DNA of 64,000 nucleotides from Corynebacterium hylobatis (GTDB lineage Bacteria > Actinomycetota > Actinomycetes > Mycobacteriales > Mycobacteriaceae): positions 62,001 through 126,000 of the forward strand of contig NZ_RXHJ01000002.1 of NCBI RefSeq assembly GCF_003955685.1, given 5' to 3'. The position numbers and the translations under genes were made by a program. Positions 18,426-27,560 of the stretch are shown here, piece after piece (the stretch's first letter is position 1; each line of letters opens with the position of its first letter). The notes beneath the pieces were generated by a model. The model was given only the letters and a program-made list of their open reading frames with translations, was not told where the DNA came from and searched no databases.

Positions 18426-19352
18426 ATGACACCTCAGGGAGCAACCGCGGTCGGAATCGCCAACATCGCCATGGATGGCACGATCCTCGACACCTGGTAC
18501 CCGGAGCCGGAACTCGTGGACGGCACCGGTCTCGTGTCAGGTACGGAACGCCTCGGCGCCCGGGACATCCCGGACAGCCTGCTCAAACTCGTCCTCCTCG
18601 ACGAGGACCGCATGGTCGAACAGGTCGCGGTCCGCACCACCATCGCCGATCTCCAGGCCTCCCCCATCGATGCACACGATGTCTACCTGCGTCTCCACCT
18701 GCTCTCCCACCGGCTGGTCCGTCCCCTCGAGCTGAACATGGACAACTCCCTGCGTTGCCTGACCACCGTGGTGTGGACCAACAAGGGCCCGTGCACCCCC
18801 GACAACTTCGAGTTCGTCCGCACCGCCCTGCGCAGCCGCGGCCTCATCCACGTCTACGGCATCGAGAAACTGCCCCGCATGGTCGACTACGTCGTCCCCT
18901 CCGGGATCAACATCGCCGAGGCCGAACGCGTCCGTCTCGGCGCCTACCTCGCCCCCGGCACCCGGGTGCTGCGCGAAGGTTACGTCTCCTTCAACTGCGG
19001 CACCCTCGGCTCCGCCCGCATCGAGGGGCGGCTGTCCTCCTCCATCGTCATCGGCGAAGGCACCGACATCGGACTGTCCTCCACCATCATGGCCAGGCGC
19101 CGGGCCGACGGGCTGCGCGACCCCATCAGCATCGGGGCGAACTGCCGCTTCGGGGTCTCCTCCGGCATCCTGGGCCTCAGCGTCGGCGACAACTGCACGC
19201 TCGGCGCAAACATCGTCCTCGAGGCCGACACCCAGATCTGGGACGCCGACACCGGACACCATGTCTCCGCCGGCACCCTCAACGGCCAGTCCAACTGGAC
19301 GGTGCGCCGTGAGGTCGGCCACTCCGAACCCGTGCTGCGCCGTACCTGGTAG
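18426..19352 (+). CDS. dapD2: DapD paralogue (tetrahydrodipicolinate N-succinyltransferase-like)
   Basis: 308 residues. An N-terminal domain (LDTWYPEPEL, DAHDVYLRLHLLSHRLV, VVWTNKGPC) and a left-handed beta-helix (VVPSGINIAEAERVRLGAYL, then GRLSSSIVIGEGTDIG) match actinobacterial DapD. It keeps the IEGR segment that carries the catalytic Glu, but lacks the glycine-rich MGTLSGGG loop of the second copy at 20785, reading MARRRADG instead, and has a different C-terminus. The canonical enzyme is therefore the second copy. A specialised or vestigial acyltransferase role is possible. Leaderless start. Confidence 0.87.
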   Translation: MTPQGATAVGIANIAMDGTILDTWYPEPELVDGTGLVSGTERLGARDIPDSLLKLVLLDEDRMVEQVAVRTTIADLQASPIDAHDVYLRLHLLSHRLVRPLELNMDNSLRCLTTVVWTNKGPCTPDNFEFVRTALRSRGLIHVYGIEKLPRMVDYVVPSGINIAEAERVRLGAYLAPGTRVLREGYVSFNCGTLGSARIEGRLSSSIVIGEGTDIGLSSTIMARRRADGLRDPISIGANCRFGVSSGILGLSVGDNCTLGANIVLEADTQIWDADTGHHVSAGTLNGQSNWTVRREVGHSEPVLRRTW

Positions 19353-19399
19353 GGAGGCGGTTTCCGCCACTCCCCCGGCGAGGGATAACGTCTAACGAT

Positions 19400-20788
19400 A
19401 TGACCAACGGATCAGCGCAACAGACCCGACTCGGATCGGGGCTCAAGACCCGCCACCTCACCATGATGGGACTCGGCTCCGCCATCGGCGCCGGCCTCTT
19501 TCTGGGCACCGGAGTGGGCATCCGCACCGCCGGCCCCGCCGTCCTGCTCGCCTACATGGCCGCCGGTGCGATCGTGGTCATGGTGATGGAGATGCTCGGC
19601 GAGATGGCCGCCGCCCGCCCCTCCTCAGGCTCCTTCTCCACCTACAGCCGGCAGGCCTTCGGCCACTGGGCCGGATTCTCCCTCGGCTGGCTCTACTGGT
19701 TCATGCTGGTCATGGTCATGGGTGCCGAGATGACCGGCGCCGCCGCCATCATGGGCGCCTGGTTCGGCGTCGACCCCTGGATACCCGCACTCGTGGCGGT
19801 CGTCTTCTTCGCTGTGGTCAACTTCGCCCACGTCCGCGGCTTCGGCGAATTCGAGTTCTGGTTCGCCTTCATCAAGGTCGCCGTCATCATCGGCTTCCTC
19901 ATCGTCGGCGCCGCCCTCATCTTCGGGCTGCTGCCCGGCACCACCTTCATCGGCCTGGACAACTTCATCGGTGACCACGGCTTCATGCCCAACGGCTGGC
20001 CGGGCCTGGCCGCCGGCATGCTCGCCGTCGCCTTCGCCTTCGGCGGCATCGAACTGGTGACCATCGCGGCCGCCGAATCGGAGAACCCGCAGACCGCCAT
20101 CGCTGTCGCCGTGCGCTCCGTCATCTGGCGCATCTCCGTCTTCTACATCGGCTCCGTCCTGGTGATCACCTTCCTGCTGCCCTTCGACCAGCTCGGTGCC
20201 GCCGAAACCGCCGCAGACTCCCCCTTCACCGCGGTCCTGGCCATGGCCAACCTGCCCGGTGTCGTCGGATTCATGGAGGCGGTCATCGTCCTGGCGCTGC
20301 TCTCCGCCTTCAACGCACAGATCTACGCCACCTCCCGGCTGGTGCACTCCCTGGCCCTGGACCGTGATGCTCCCCGCATCTTCGGGGTGACCAACCGCGA
20401 GTCCGTGCCCATCAATGCGGTCGTGCTGTCCATGGTCTTCGCCTTCGCCTCCGTGGGCCTGCAGTACTGGAACCCCGAGGGCCTGCTCGCCTTCCTGCTC
20501 AACGCCGTCGGCGGCTGCCTCATCGTCATCTGGATCATGATCACCGCCTCCTACCTGCGCCTGCACCCCGAGCTGGAGCGCCTCGGCGAAATCTCCACCG
20601 TCCGGATGTGGGGCTGGCCGTGGCTCGGCTGGGCCACCATGATCGCCCTCTGGGCGCTCGTGCTGCTGATGCTCTTCGACGCCGCGGCACGCCCCCAGGT
20701 CATCTCCGTGGCCGTCATCTTCGGTGGACTCGTCGCTCTCGCCTATGTGAGCCGATGGATGCAGGGTCGGGTAACCTCTCGGGCATGA
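19400..20788 (+). CDS. APC-family amino-acid permease
   Basis: 462 residues with about 12 membrane segments. The amino-acid/GABA permease landmarks are GLGSAIGAGLFLGTGVGI near residue 30, GALFGxxG-type glycines, GFMEAVIVLALLSAFNAQIYATSR in the second half, and FGGIELVTIAAAES. It imports (or possibly exports) an amino acid by cation symport. The last base of its stop codon overlaps the ATG of dapD (ATGA), so it is translationally coupled to lysine/DAP biosynthesis. The substrate cannot be read from sequence. TAACGT 8 bases before the ATG suggests a leaderless mRNA. Confidence 0.9.
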   Translation: MTNGSAQQTRLGSGLKTRHLTMMGLGSAIGAGLFLGTGVGIRTAGPAVLLAYMAAGAIVVMVMEMLGEMAAARPSSGSFSTYSRQAFGHWAGFSLGWLYWFMLVMVMGAEMTGAAAIMGAWFGVDPWIPALVAVVFFAVVNFAHVRGFGEFEFWFAFIKVAVIIGFLIVGAALIFGLLPGTTFIGLDNFIGDHGFMPNGWPGLAAGMLAVAFAFGGIELVTIAAAESENPQTAIAVAVRSVIWRISVFYIGSVLVITFLLPFDQLGAAETAADSPFTAVLAMANLPGVVGFMEAVIVLALLSAFNAQIYATSRLVHSLALDRDAPRIFGVTNRESVPINAVVLSMVFAFASVGLQYWNPEGLLAFLLNAVGGCLIVIWIMITASYLRLHPELERLGEISTVRMWGWPWLGWATMIALWALVLLMLFDAAARPQVISVAVIFGGLVALAYVSRWMQGRVTSRA

Positions 20789-21756
20789 CTTCTGCTACTG
20801 CGCGCGGACTGGCCACCATCACGCATGCGGGAACCGTCCTCGACGTCTGGTTCCCCGCCCCGAGGCTCTCGGATGATCCACTGTCCTCCGGCACAGAGCA
20901 TCTGGACCAGACCCCGCAGCAGTTCGCCGCACTCGTCGGCCCCGATGAGGACCGGGGTGTCGCCCGCATCGCGGTGACCACCTCCCTCGCCTCCCTCTCG
21001 GAGGCCCCCGTCGACGCCTACGACGCCTACCTGCGTCTGCACCTCCTCTCCCACCGACTGGTCCGCCCCCACCAGGTGAACCTGACCGGTGTGTACGATC
21101 TGCTCGCCAACGTGGTGTGGACCAACTACGGTCCCTGCGCCGTCGCTGACTTCCAGATGGTCCGCGGGCGTCTCACCGCCCGCGGGCCGGTCACCGTCTA
21201 CTCCGTGGACAAATTCCCCCGCATGGTCGACTACGTCGTGCCCTCCGGGGTGCGCATCGCCGACGCCGACCGGGTCCGTCTCGGCGCCCACCTCGCGGAG
21301 GGCACCACCGTCATGCACGAAGGTTTCGTCAACTACAACGCCGGCACCCTGGGTGACGCCATGGTTGAGGGCCGCCTGTCCTCGGGTGTGGTCATCGGTA
21401 AGGGCACCGACATCGGCGGCGGTGCCTCCGTGATGGGCACCCTGTCCGGTGGTGGCAAGGAGGTCATCTCCATCGGCGAGCGCTGCCTCCTCGGTGCGAA
21501 CTCCGGCATCGGCATCTCCCTCGGCGACAACTGCATCGTCGAGGCAGGCCTCTACGTCACTGCCGGCACCAAGGTATCGGTCTTCGGTGACGCGGCCCGG
21601 ATCGCGGATGTGGACAACGGCACCCGCATCAAGGCGGCCGAGCTCTCCGGCGCGGACAACATCCTGTACCGCCGCAACTCCCTCAACGGTGCCGTCGAGG
21701 CGACCCCGGTGGAGTCCCGCCAGGTGGATCTCAACGGGGCACTCCACCACAACTAG
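20785..21756 (+). CDS. dapD: 2,3,4,5-tetrahydropyridine-2,6-dicarboxylate N-succinyltransferase DapD
   Basis: 323 residues, close to the M. tuberculosis DapD length of 317. It carries the whole mycobacterial pattern: TNYGPCAVADFQMVRGRL, VYSVDKFPRMVDYVVP, HEGFVNYNAGTLG, MVEGR with the catalytic Glu, GGGASVMGTLSGGG, SIGERCLLGANSGIGI and a YRRNSLNGAVE tail. Catalyses succinyl-CoA plus tetrahydrodipicolinate to N-succinyl-2-amino-6-oxopimelate, first committed step of the succinylase branch. Starts inside the permease stop. Convergent with the HNH gene, 9 bases apart. Confidence 0.95.
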   Translation: MTSATARGLATITHAGTVLDVWFPAPRLSDDPLSSGTEHLDQTPQQFAALVGPDEDRGVARIAVTTSLASLSEAPVDAYDAYLRLHLLSHRLVRPHQVNLTGVYDLLANVVWTNYGPCAVADFQMVRGRLTARGPVTVYSVDKFPRMVDYVVPSGVRIADADRVRLGAHLAEGTTVMHEGFVNYNAGTLGDAMVEGRLSSGVVIGKGTDIGGGASVMGTLSGGGKEVISIGERCLLGANSGIGISLGDNCIVEAGLYVTAGTKVSVFGDAARIADVDNGTRIKAAELSGADNILYRRNSLNGAVEATPVESRQVDLNGALHHN

Positions 21757-21765
21757 GCACCCCCA

Positions 21766-23208
21766 CTAACCGCCGTCAGGTGCGCGTACCCGCCGCCCCC
21801 GGATCCTGGCCCCCGCCGAACGATCCTGGGCGTGGGTGGTGTTGAATTTCAGCGGTTGGCCGGGCCCTGCCCGCCTGCCCACCCGCCCGGTGGTGGGGCA
21901 GCGGTCCAGGTGGCCCTTCCCGCCCGCCCCGGTGCGTGAGTCGTCGTTGTCGGCGTGGTGGGGTCGGCACACCAGCGTCAGGTTCGCCAGGTCTGTCGCC
22001 CCGCCGTGTTCCCAGGCCCGCAGGTGGTGGACGTCGCCGTGGATCGCTGCGGTGGTGCAGTCGGGGCAGGCGCACACCCCCTGGGCGGCGAAGAGCGCCA
22101 CCCGCTGGAAGAAGCTGGCGTGCCGGTGCCCGCGGCCCAGCGCGAGCGGCTGGCCGTCGGTGTCGTGGAGCACCACCACGTCATGCTGGGCCGTACCCAG
22201 CCGCAGGATGTCCACCAGGTTGAGTTCGTCGCCGGTGTTGGTGCGGAAACCCGAGTGCACCGACAGCTCCGCCACGTCCTCCGCGGTGACGGAGAAGATC
22301 ACCGATCCGACGCCGTAACGACTGGCGGCGGACTGGTTGGCCAGATGCCGGTCGAGGAGCACGGAGAGCTGGTCGACGGCCCGCTGGGACAGTTTCCGCT
22401 CGTCCTCCCCCGTCGGATCGGCCAGGTTGGCGCCCGCACGCAGGCCGGGGGCCAGGGCGGCGATGAGCTTCGCGGCGTCCGCGGCCGGCAGGTAGCCGTC
22501 GATACGTCTGCCCCCGTCCTTGTCGGGCTCCCCCACCCTGAGGTACCGCTTGCGGTATGCGGCCAGCAGGTCGGGTATGCCGGCCTCGTTGGCGCGGGTG
22601 ACCCTGTCACGCAGCCAGGCGCGCAGATCCTCGGGTCGGCGGTGTTCGGCCTGCGCCAGGGCAAGACTGTACAGCTCGGCGCAGCCGGGATCGGCGTGTT
22701 CGTTGAGGTGCTCGAGTTCCCGGTCGATGATGCGCAGCATCTCGGCGGACTGCTCCTCAGCCCGGCGGCTGGCCTCCTCCTGTTCGCGACGTTCCCTCTC
22801 CAGCCGCTCCCGTTCGGCCTGCTCCCGGGCGCTACGTTCCTCCTCCGTCCCTTCGGGCGCATCCGGCTCCGGCTCAGGTGGCGGTGGTGGATCCGGCCGG
22901 GTGAAGAGGTTGTGGCCGGTGCGCAGCCGGGCGGCGGCCTCCCGCTTTGACAGGCCGAGGTTCTGCAGCAGATAGTCGAGTCCCCGGGAGGATCCTGCCC
23001 GGCGGCCGGCGGCCGGGGAGGTGTCGGCGAGCCAGGCGAAGGCGGCGTCGATAAGCGCCTTGGCGTTGAGGACGCGTTCGAGTTCCTCGAAGGAGTCGGC
23101 GACCTCCTCGAAGGCCACGCTGCCGGGATCGGACATGAGCTCGCTCAGGCCGGTGATGCCGGCCTCGATCTGGGCGACCAGCGCCGCGGTGTGTTGTTGC
23201 GTCGACAT
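21766..23208 (-). CDS. DUF222 / HNH endonuclease domain protein (13E12-type)
   Basis: 480 residues. The N-terminal DUF222 region (residues 1-330) includes a charged coiled-coil-like insertion around residues 125-165 rich in Glu/Arg. The C-terminal HNH nuclease motif is CPDC, then GDVHHLRAWEHGG, NLTLVCRPHH and a final ADND. Such proteins occur in many copies in actinobacteria and are often strain-variable; the role is unknown, with proposals including homing-like nucleases. The promoter is close to consensus (separate entry). Composition is similar to its neighbours. Confidence 0.87.
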   Translation of the reverse strand: MSTQQHTAALVAQIEAGITGLSELMSDPGSVAFEEVADSFEELERVLNAKALIDAAFAWLADTSPAAGRRAGSSRGLDYLLQNLGLSKREAAARLRTGHNLFTRPDPPPPPEPEPDAPEGTEEERSAREQAERERLERERREQEEASRRAEEQSAEMLRIIDRELEHLNEHADPGCAELYSLALAQAEHRRPEDLRAWLRDRVTRANEAGIPDLLAAYRKRYLRVGEPDKDGGRRIDGYLPAADAAKLIAALAPGLRAGANLADPTGEDERKLSQRAVDQLSVLLDRHLANQSAASRYGVGSVIFSVTAEDVAELSVHSGFRTNTGDELNLVDILRLGTAQHDVVVLHDTDGQPLALGRGHRHASFFQRVALFAAQGVCACPDCTTAAIHGDVHHLRAWEHGGATDLANLTLVCRPHHADNDDSRTGAGGKGHLDRCPTTGRVGRRAGPGQPLKFNTTHAQDRSAGARIRGRRVRAPDGG

Positions 23209-23253
23209 GTACCCCCCTCAAGCGTTCCCCAACCGCTTTCGCCTACACGTTCG

Positions 23254-23281
23254 ACTATAGCCCCACCACAACCCCTGTCAA
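23254..23281 (-). promoter_or_regulatory. SigA promoter of the HNH gene
   Basis: Read leftward: TTGACA (23281-23276), 16-base spacer, TATAGT (23259-23254). This is the closest match to a housekeeping promoter in the window and would start an mRNA about 40 bases before the ATG. Confidence 0.65.
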
Positions 23282-23304
23282 CCCCCGGAAGCCGAACACC
23301 CGTA

Positions 23305-23883
23305 CTACTCCGGTGTTGCCGCCTTGACCACCCGGGTCTTCGGCCCGCGGAAGGTCCAGAACTTGTTCACGAGGAAGTTCACCGGCATGGCCACGATGAT
23401 GGAGATGGCGGTCGCCCAGTAGAACTTGGTGCGGAGGCCCGTGGAGTCGTCGAAGATCTCCGGGGACAGTGCGATGGGGGAAGTCGGGTTCATCAGCAGG
23501 GTGGCCACGATCTGGCTGACCAGGAACGCCCCGATACCGGTGAACAGGAAGGGGAAGAAACCGCGCCACCAGCTGCGCTGCGGGTAACCGCGGAAGGTCC
23601 AGCTGCGGTTGAGCTGGTAGTTCCACGTGTTGGCCACCAGGAAGGCGATGGCCATGAAGACGTTGAACCAGCGGATGTTGTAGTTGGTGCCGAGCAGGTT
23701 GAGGAAGACGTCATGCTCGGAGATCCCGGCGGTCCAGCCGGCGATCTTCTTCGCCAGAACGCTCACGGCGAGGTTGACCAGCGTGCCGGAGCCGCCGACG
23801 AGACCGAACATGAGGAACTGCTGGGCGGTTGAGCGGAATCGGGCCAAGGTCCGGTCCCTGCCCCGTGTGTCTGTGGAACTCAC
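23305..23883 (-). CDS. GtrA-family membrane protein
   Basis: 192 residues from the GTG preceded by AGAGG; an ATG at 23916 would add 11 residues. Four membrane helices in the GtrA pattern: FLMFGLVGGSGTLVNLAVS, a second in FMAIAFLVANTWNYQLNRSWTF, a third around GIGAFLVSQIVATLL, and ISIIVAMPVNFLVNKFWTF. The two NxxWTF repeats are diagnostic. Family members move lipid-linked sugars or act in arabinogalactan and teichoic acid biogenesis. Last gene of the leftward unit, 6 bases or more after the pseudouridine synthase stop. Confidence 0.87.
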   Translation of the reverse strand: MSSTDTRGRDRTLARFRSTAQQFLMFGLVGGSGTLVNLAVSVLAKKIAGWTAGISEHDVFLNLLGTNYNIRWFNVFMAIAFLVANTWNYQLNRSWTFRGYPQRSWWRGFFPFLFTGIGAFLVSQIVATLLMNPTSPIALSPEIFDDSTGLRTKFYWATAISIIVAMPVNFLVNKFWTFRGPKTRVVKAATPE

Positions 23884-23922
23884 GGAACCTCTTTCACATC
23901 GGCTGCTGGTGGACATTTCAGT

Positions 23923-24804
23923 CTAACCCCCGGCGCTGGCGGGAACCTCGAAGACTCGTCGTCGCCCGCTGAGGGGGTCATCGAAGGCCAGGGAGACGGC
24001 GCGCAGCTGCAGGGGTGAGTGGAAGTCGTACAGGGTGAGCCCGCGGTCGACGGGATAGGTGTCGTCGCCGACGATCGGCATGCCCAGGTGGTGGAGCACC
24101 ACCCGGATCTGGTGGGTGTGGCCGGTGACGGGACGCACCTCCACCTCATCGGCGCTGAGCCGGCGCAGCCAGGTCCGGGTACCGACACCCCCGTCCACCA
24201 CCTGCACCTGCCGCTCACCGCGCCTCTTGCACATCGGCAGCTCCACCAGCCGCCAGTCCTCCCCCACCGTGACCTGGCCGTGCACCCGGGCACGGTAGGT
24301 CTTGTCCACCAGCCGGTCCTGGAAGAGCCGCTGGTAGGTACCGCGGCTCTCACGTCGCCGCGAACAGACCAGCACCCCGGAGGTCAGCCGGTCGAGGCGG
24401 TGCAGGGGCACGATGTCGTCCTCGCCGTAGGCGACGCGCAGCCGGGTCTGCACCGTCTCGCGGACGATGCGGCCGTTACTTGTCGACGCCACGAAGCCCG
24501 GCTTGTCCACCACGATGAGGTCGGCGTCCTCATGGATCACCGTGTGGGTGAAGGGGATGGGGGGTTCCGGTGCGATCTCCGGGTGGAACCAGGCGGGCAC
24601 CGGCCGGTCCAGCGTCGTACCCGGGTCCAGCAGCTGCCCGAAGGCGAAGGGCGAGTCCCCCGCCGAACCGGCCCAGTAGGGGCGGTCGGCGGGGACCACA
24701 CCGCGCAGGACGACCCGCTGCGGGGAGATCCCCTCCCGCGCGGGAATCGGTGGGCGGGAAGCCTCAGCCAAGGGTGGCGAGGCGCTGGGCGGCGGCGTCG
24801 ACAC
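23923..24804 (-). CDS. RluA-family pseudouridine synthase
   Basis: 293 residues from the farthest ATG. The RluA catalytic motif HRLDRLTSGVLV supplies the catalytic Asp, and KPGFVAS and VRPVTGHTHQIRV are the usual flanking motifs. It isomerises uridine to pseudouridine in rRNA or tRNA. The first 15 or so residues are low-complexity Ser/Pro and overlap dapC by 41 bases, so a TTG start at 24771 is also plausible. An S4 domain is not apparent. Confidence 0.88.
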   Translation of the reverse strand: MSTPPPSASPPLAEASRPPIPAREGISPQRVVLRGVVPADRPYWAGSAGDSPFAFGQLLDPGTTLDRPVPAWFHPEIAPEPPIPFTHTVIHEDADLIVVDKPGFVASTSNGRIVRETVQTRLRVAYGEDDIVPLHRLDRLTSGVLVCSRRRESRGTYQRLFQDRLVDKTYRARVHGQVTVGEDWRLVELPMCKRRGERQVQVVDGGVGTRTWLRRLSADEVEVRPVTGHTHQIRVVLHHLGMPIVGDDTYPVDRGLTLYDFHSPLQLRAVSLAFDDPLSGRRRVFEVPASAGG

Positions 24805-25876
24805 GCTCGTCGGTGCCGGTCAACGCCATGCGGATGTGCTGTTTCCCGCGCGGGCCGTAGAAATCTCCGGGGGCGACGAGGATGCCCAGCTCCGCGAGAG
24901 CGTCGACGGTGGCGCGGCAGTCCTCACCGCGGGTGGCCCACAGGTAGAGGCCGGCCTCGGAGTCGTCGACGGTGAAACCGGCCTGCACCAGCGCGCGCAG
25001 CAGCACTGCACGGCGGCGTGCATAGCGCAGCTTCTGGGCTGCCTCCTGCTCATCGTCCTCCAGCGCGACGACCATGGCGGCCTGGATGGGGCCCGGCACC
25101 ATGAGGCCGGAGTGTTTGCGCACCTCCAGCAGCTCAGCGATGAGCTCCGGGTCACCGGCGAGGTAGCCCCCGCGGTAGCTGGCCAGGTTGGAGGTCTTCG
25201 ACAGTGAGTGGATGGCGATCAGGCCGGTGTGGTCACCGTCGCAGACCCGCGGGTCGAGAATGGACACCGGCTCGTTGTCATCGTCCCAGCCCAGGCCCAG
25301 GTAACACTCGTCGGAGGCGACGATGACGCCGCGCTCGCGGGCCCAGCCGACGACCTTGCGCAGGTGGTCGACGCCGAGGACCTTGCCCGTCGGGTTCGAC
25401 GGCGAGTTGAGGAAGAGCAGGTCGGGGCGTTCGGGTCCGATCTTCAGCAGGGAATCGGCGCGCAGGACACGGTTGTTCCCCAACAGCGCGGCGACCTCAT
25501 AGGTCGGGTAGGCGATCTCCGGGATGACCACGAAACCTTCGCGGATGCCCAGCAGGCTGGGCAGCTGCGCGATGGCTTCCTTGGTGCCGATCACCGGCAG
25601 CACCGCATCCGGCTCCATGCCGGTCATGTTGTAGCGGCGGCCGAGCGCCGCGACGATCGCGGAACGCAGCTGCGGGGTACCCATGGTCGGCGGGTAGCCG
25701 GGCTCCGCGGCGGCCTCCGCCAGCGCCAGCTGGATGCCCGGGGCGACCGCGTCGACGGGCGTGCCCACCGACAGGTTCACGATGCCGTCCGGGTGCGCCT
25801 GCGCCCGCTCCCTGGCCGCGTCCAGGGTGTCCCAGGGGAAATCGGGCAGACGGGCCCCCAGGGGCGTGCGTGCCAT
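24764..25876 (-). CDS. dapC: Succinyldiaminopimelate transaminase DapC
   Basis: 370 residues, PLP-dependent class I aminotransferase. The PLP lysine is in IHSLSKTSNLASYRGGY, with the SPSNPTGKVL and ASDECYLGLGW blocks upstream. It makes N-succinyl-LL-diaminopimelate, linking DapD and DapE encoded about 5 kb away. Actinobacterial gene order ferredoxin-dapC is conserved (Rv1177-Rv1178). Begins 3 bases after the ferredoxin stop. Confidence 0.93.
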   Translation of the reverse strand: MARTPLGARLPDFPWDTLDAARERAQAHPDGIVNLSVGTPVDAVAPGIQLALAEAAAEPGYPPTMGTPQLRSAIVAALGRRYNMTGMEPDAVLPVIGTKEAIAQLPSLLGIREGFVVIPEIAYPTYEVAALLGNNRVLRADSLLKIGPERPDLLFLNSPSNPTGKVLGVDHLRKVVGWARERGVIVASDECYLGLGWDDDNEPVSILDPRVCDGDHTGLIAIHSLSKTSNLASYRGGYLAGDPELIAELLEVRKHSGLMVPGPIQAAMVVALEDDEQEAAQKLRYARRRAVLLRALVQAGFTVDDSEAGLYLWATRGEDCRATVDALAELGILVAPGDFYGPRGKQHIRMALTGTDERVDAAAQRLATLG

Positions 25877-25879
25877 CGG

Positions 25880-26203
25880 TTATTCCTGGTTCTGCGGCGG
25901 CAGGGCGGCCACGAAGGCGTGGTCGAAGTCCTGGGGGCCTGTCTTGGCGGCACCACCCGGGGAACCGAGGTCATCGAAGAATGCGACGTTGGCGTCGTAG
26001 TACTGGTCCCACTCCTCCGGGACGTCGTCCTCGTAGAAGATGGCCTCCACGGGGCAGGCCGGCTCGCAGGCACCGCAGTCCACGCACTCATCCGGGTGGA
26101 TGTAGAGCATGCGCTTACCTTCATAGATGCAGTCGACCGGACACTCCTCAACGCACGAGCGGTCGAGGACGTCCACACAGGGCTGGGCAATGATGTAGGT
26201 CAT
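25880..26203 (-). CDS. fdxC: 7Fe-8S ferredoxin FdxC/FdxA type
   Basis: 107 residues. The first cluster region has [17 protein letters not shown] (3Fe-4S-type spacing) and the second [12 protein letters not shown] (4Fe-4S). The C-terminal extension with [17 protein letters not shown] is characteristic of actinobacterial 7Fe ferredoxins. It is a small cytosolic electron carrier, for example for P450s or other oxidoreductases. The start is set by [11 protein letters not shown] after a CAGGAG site. It is followed immediately by dapC. Confidence 0.95.
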   Translation of the reverse strand: MTYIIAQPCVDVLDRSCVEECPVDCIYEGKRMLYIHPDECVDCGACEPACPVEAIFYEDDVPEEWDQYYDANVAFFDDLGSPGGAAKTGPQDFDHAFVAALPPQNQE

Positions 26204-26250
26204 GGGGAAGGTACTCCTGGCAGGGAAAACGAATATCGCGGTCCAGTATG

Positions 26251-26646
26251 TCACTTCCCGCGTACCAGCGGCCAAACGCCGCCCGCCACACCTGCGAAAA
26301 GCAGCAGAACAGTGCGAATATTATCGCCGACCAACTGGTCCCCGGTGACCACGACCCCCGAGAGCAGCAGCAGGAAACCCGCGAGCCACGCATACAACGG
26401 CACGGCCGCGAACGCCGGCCGCGAGCTCCACAGCTTCGCGGTGCGGGTGAGCACCATGTTGAACAGGAAGGCCAGGACGATCGTGTACGGCACCGCCACG
26501 CGGAAGCCACCGGGCAGGGTCACCCAGGTACCCAGGTAGACCACCTGGAGCAGCACCGCGATCAGGGCTGCGACCGACAGCCACACCAGCCCCCCGACCG
26601 CCTCCCCGCGGCTGAAGTCGGTGCGGACAATCCGCTCCCCGCTCAT
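26251..26646 (-). CDS. Conserved membrane protein downstream of mshB
   Basis: 131 residues with four predicted membrane segments ([20 protein letters not shown], an [16 protein letters not shown] segment, [20 protein letters not shown], and [17 protein letters not shown]). No enzymatic motif. Its ATG overlaps the mshB stop by 4 bases, the same position as mycobacterial Rv1171 after mshB. Function unknown. Confidence 0.85.
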   Translation of the reverse strand: MSGERIVRTDFSRGEAVGGLVWLSVAALIAVLLQVVYLGTWVTLPGGFRVAVPYTIVLAFLFNMVLTRTAKLWSSRPAFAAVPLYAWLAGFLLLLSGVVVTGDQLVGDNIRTVLLLFAGVAGGVWPLVRGK

Positions 26647-27560
26647 GAATTCTCCCCGTTCCCCTCCAGCGGGATGCCGTCGAGCAGTCCGGGACCACCG
26701 AGCAGGTCCGCCTCCGGCAGATCCCCGGCACCCAGCTGGTAGTGCTCGCGGGACAGCAGCGGCTGGGCCAGGAGGTTCGACAGGGCCCACACCGGGTGAC
26801 GGCCCTGCCCCCAGGCAGCCTCCGGGTTGGTCATGGAGACCGAACCGTCGGCGAACCAGATCTGCGTGGCATGTGCCCGCATGGCCTCGCGCTTGGCCGC
26901 CAGGGCGGCGTCATCAAGCTCCACCGCCACATCATGGCCGCGGGAGGTGGCGTTGGCCAGGTAGGTGGCGTCCGGCAGGGACCAGCCCTCCGGCACGCGG
27001 GTGATGGCCTCCACCCCGGCGGTGGTCTCGGCGTGATCGCTGACGGTCCACAGGATGCGCGGAACGTCGACACGTTTGGCCGCGGCGTGGGTGATCTCGT
27101 GGGCCCGGATGTGGTCGGGGTGGCCGTAACCGCCGTCGGGTCCGTAGGTGATGAGCAGGTGTGGGCGTTCCGCCGCGAGGATGTCCACGAGCAGGTCGAC
27201 GGCCGCCCGGCCGGAGTTGACGAAGGCCCGCGGGTTCCCGTGGGCGGGGCTGCCGGCCATGCCGGAGTCCCGGAAGCGGCCGGCACCGCCGAGAAAGCAG
27301 CCGCGGACACCGAGGATGGCCAGGGCGCGGCTGAGTTCGCCGATGCGGAAACCGCCGAGCTGGTCGGCGTGGTCGTTGGTCAGATGTGCGAAGGGCTCCC
27401 CGATGACCTCACCCTCCTCGCCCAGCGTGCAGGTGACCACCAGCACGTCCGCGCCGCGGCGGGCGAGATCGGACAGGGAGCCGCCGGTGGTGATGGCCTC
27501 ATCGTCAGGGTGCGCGTGCACCGCGACGACACGGTAGCCGACAAGATCCCGGGTGGTCAT
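26643..27560 (-). CDS. mshB: GlcNAc-inositol deacetylase MshB (mycothiol biosynthesis)
   Basis: 305 residues, LmbE/PIG-L zinc deacetylase. AHPDDEAITTGGSL carries the first zinc ligands (His, Asp) and catalytic Asp, and YGHPDHIRAHE the other zinc His. It removes acetate from GlcNAc-Ins to give GlcN-Ins, the second step towards mycothiol, the actinobacterial thiol buffer. Both ends overlap neighbours by 4 bases (lpqW upstream, membrane protein downstream), so it is translationally coupled within a unit conserved with mycobacteria (Rv1166-Rv1171). Confidence 0.95.
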   Translation of the reverse strand: MTTRDLVGYRVVAVHAHPDDEAITTGGSLSDLARRGADVLVVTCTLGEEGEVIGEPFAHLTNDHADQLGGFRIGELSRALAILGVRGCFLGGAGRFRDSGMAGSPAHGNPRAFVNSGRAAVDLLVDILAAERPHLLITYGPDGGYGHPDHIRAHEITHAAAKRVDVPRILWTVSDHAETTAGVEAITRVPEGWSLPDATYLANATSRGHDVAVELDDAALAAKREAMRAHATQIWFADGSVSMTNPEAAWGQGRHPVWALSNLLAQPLLSREHYQLGAGDLPEADLLGGPGLLDGIPLEGNGENS

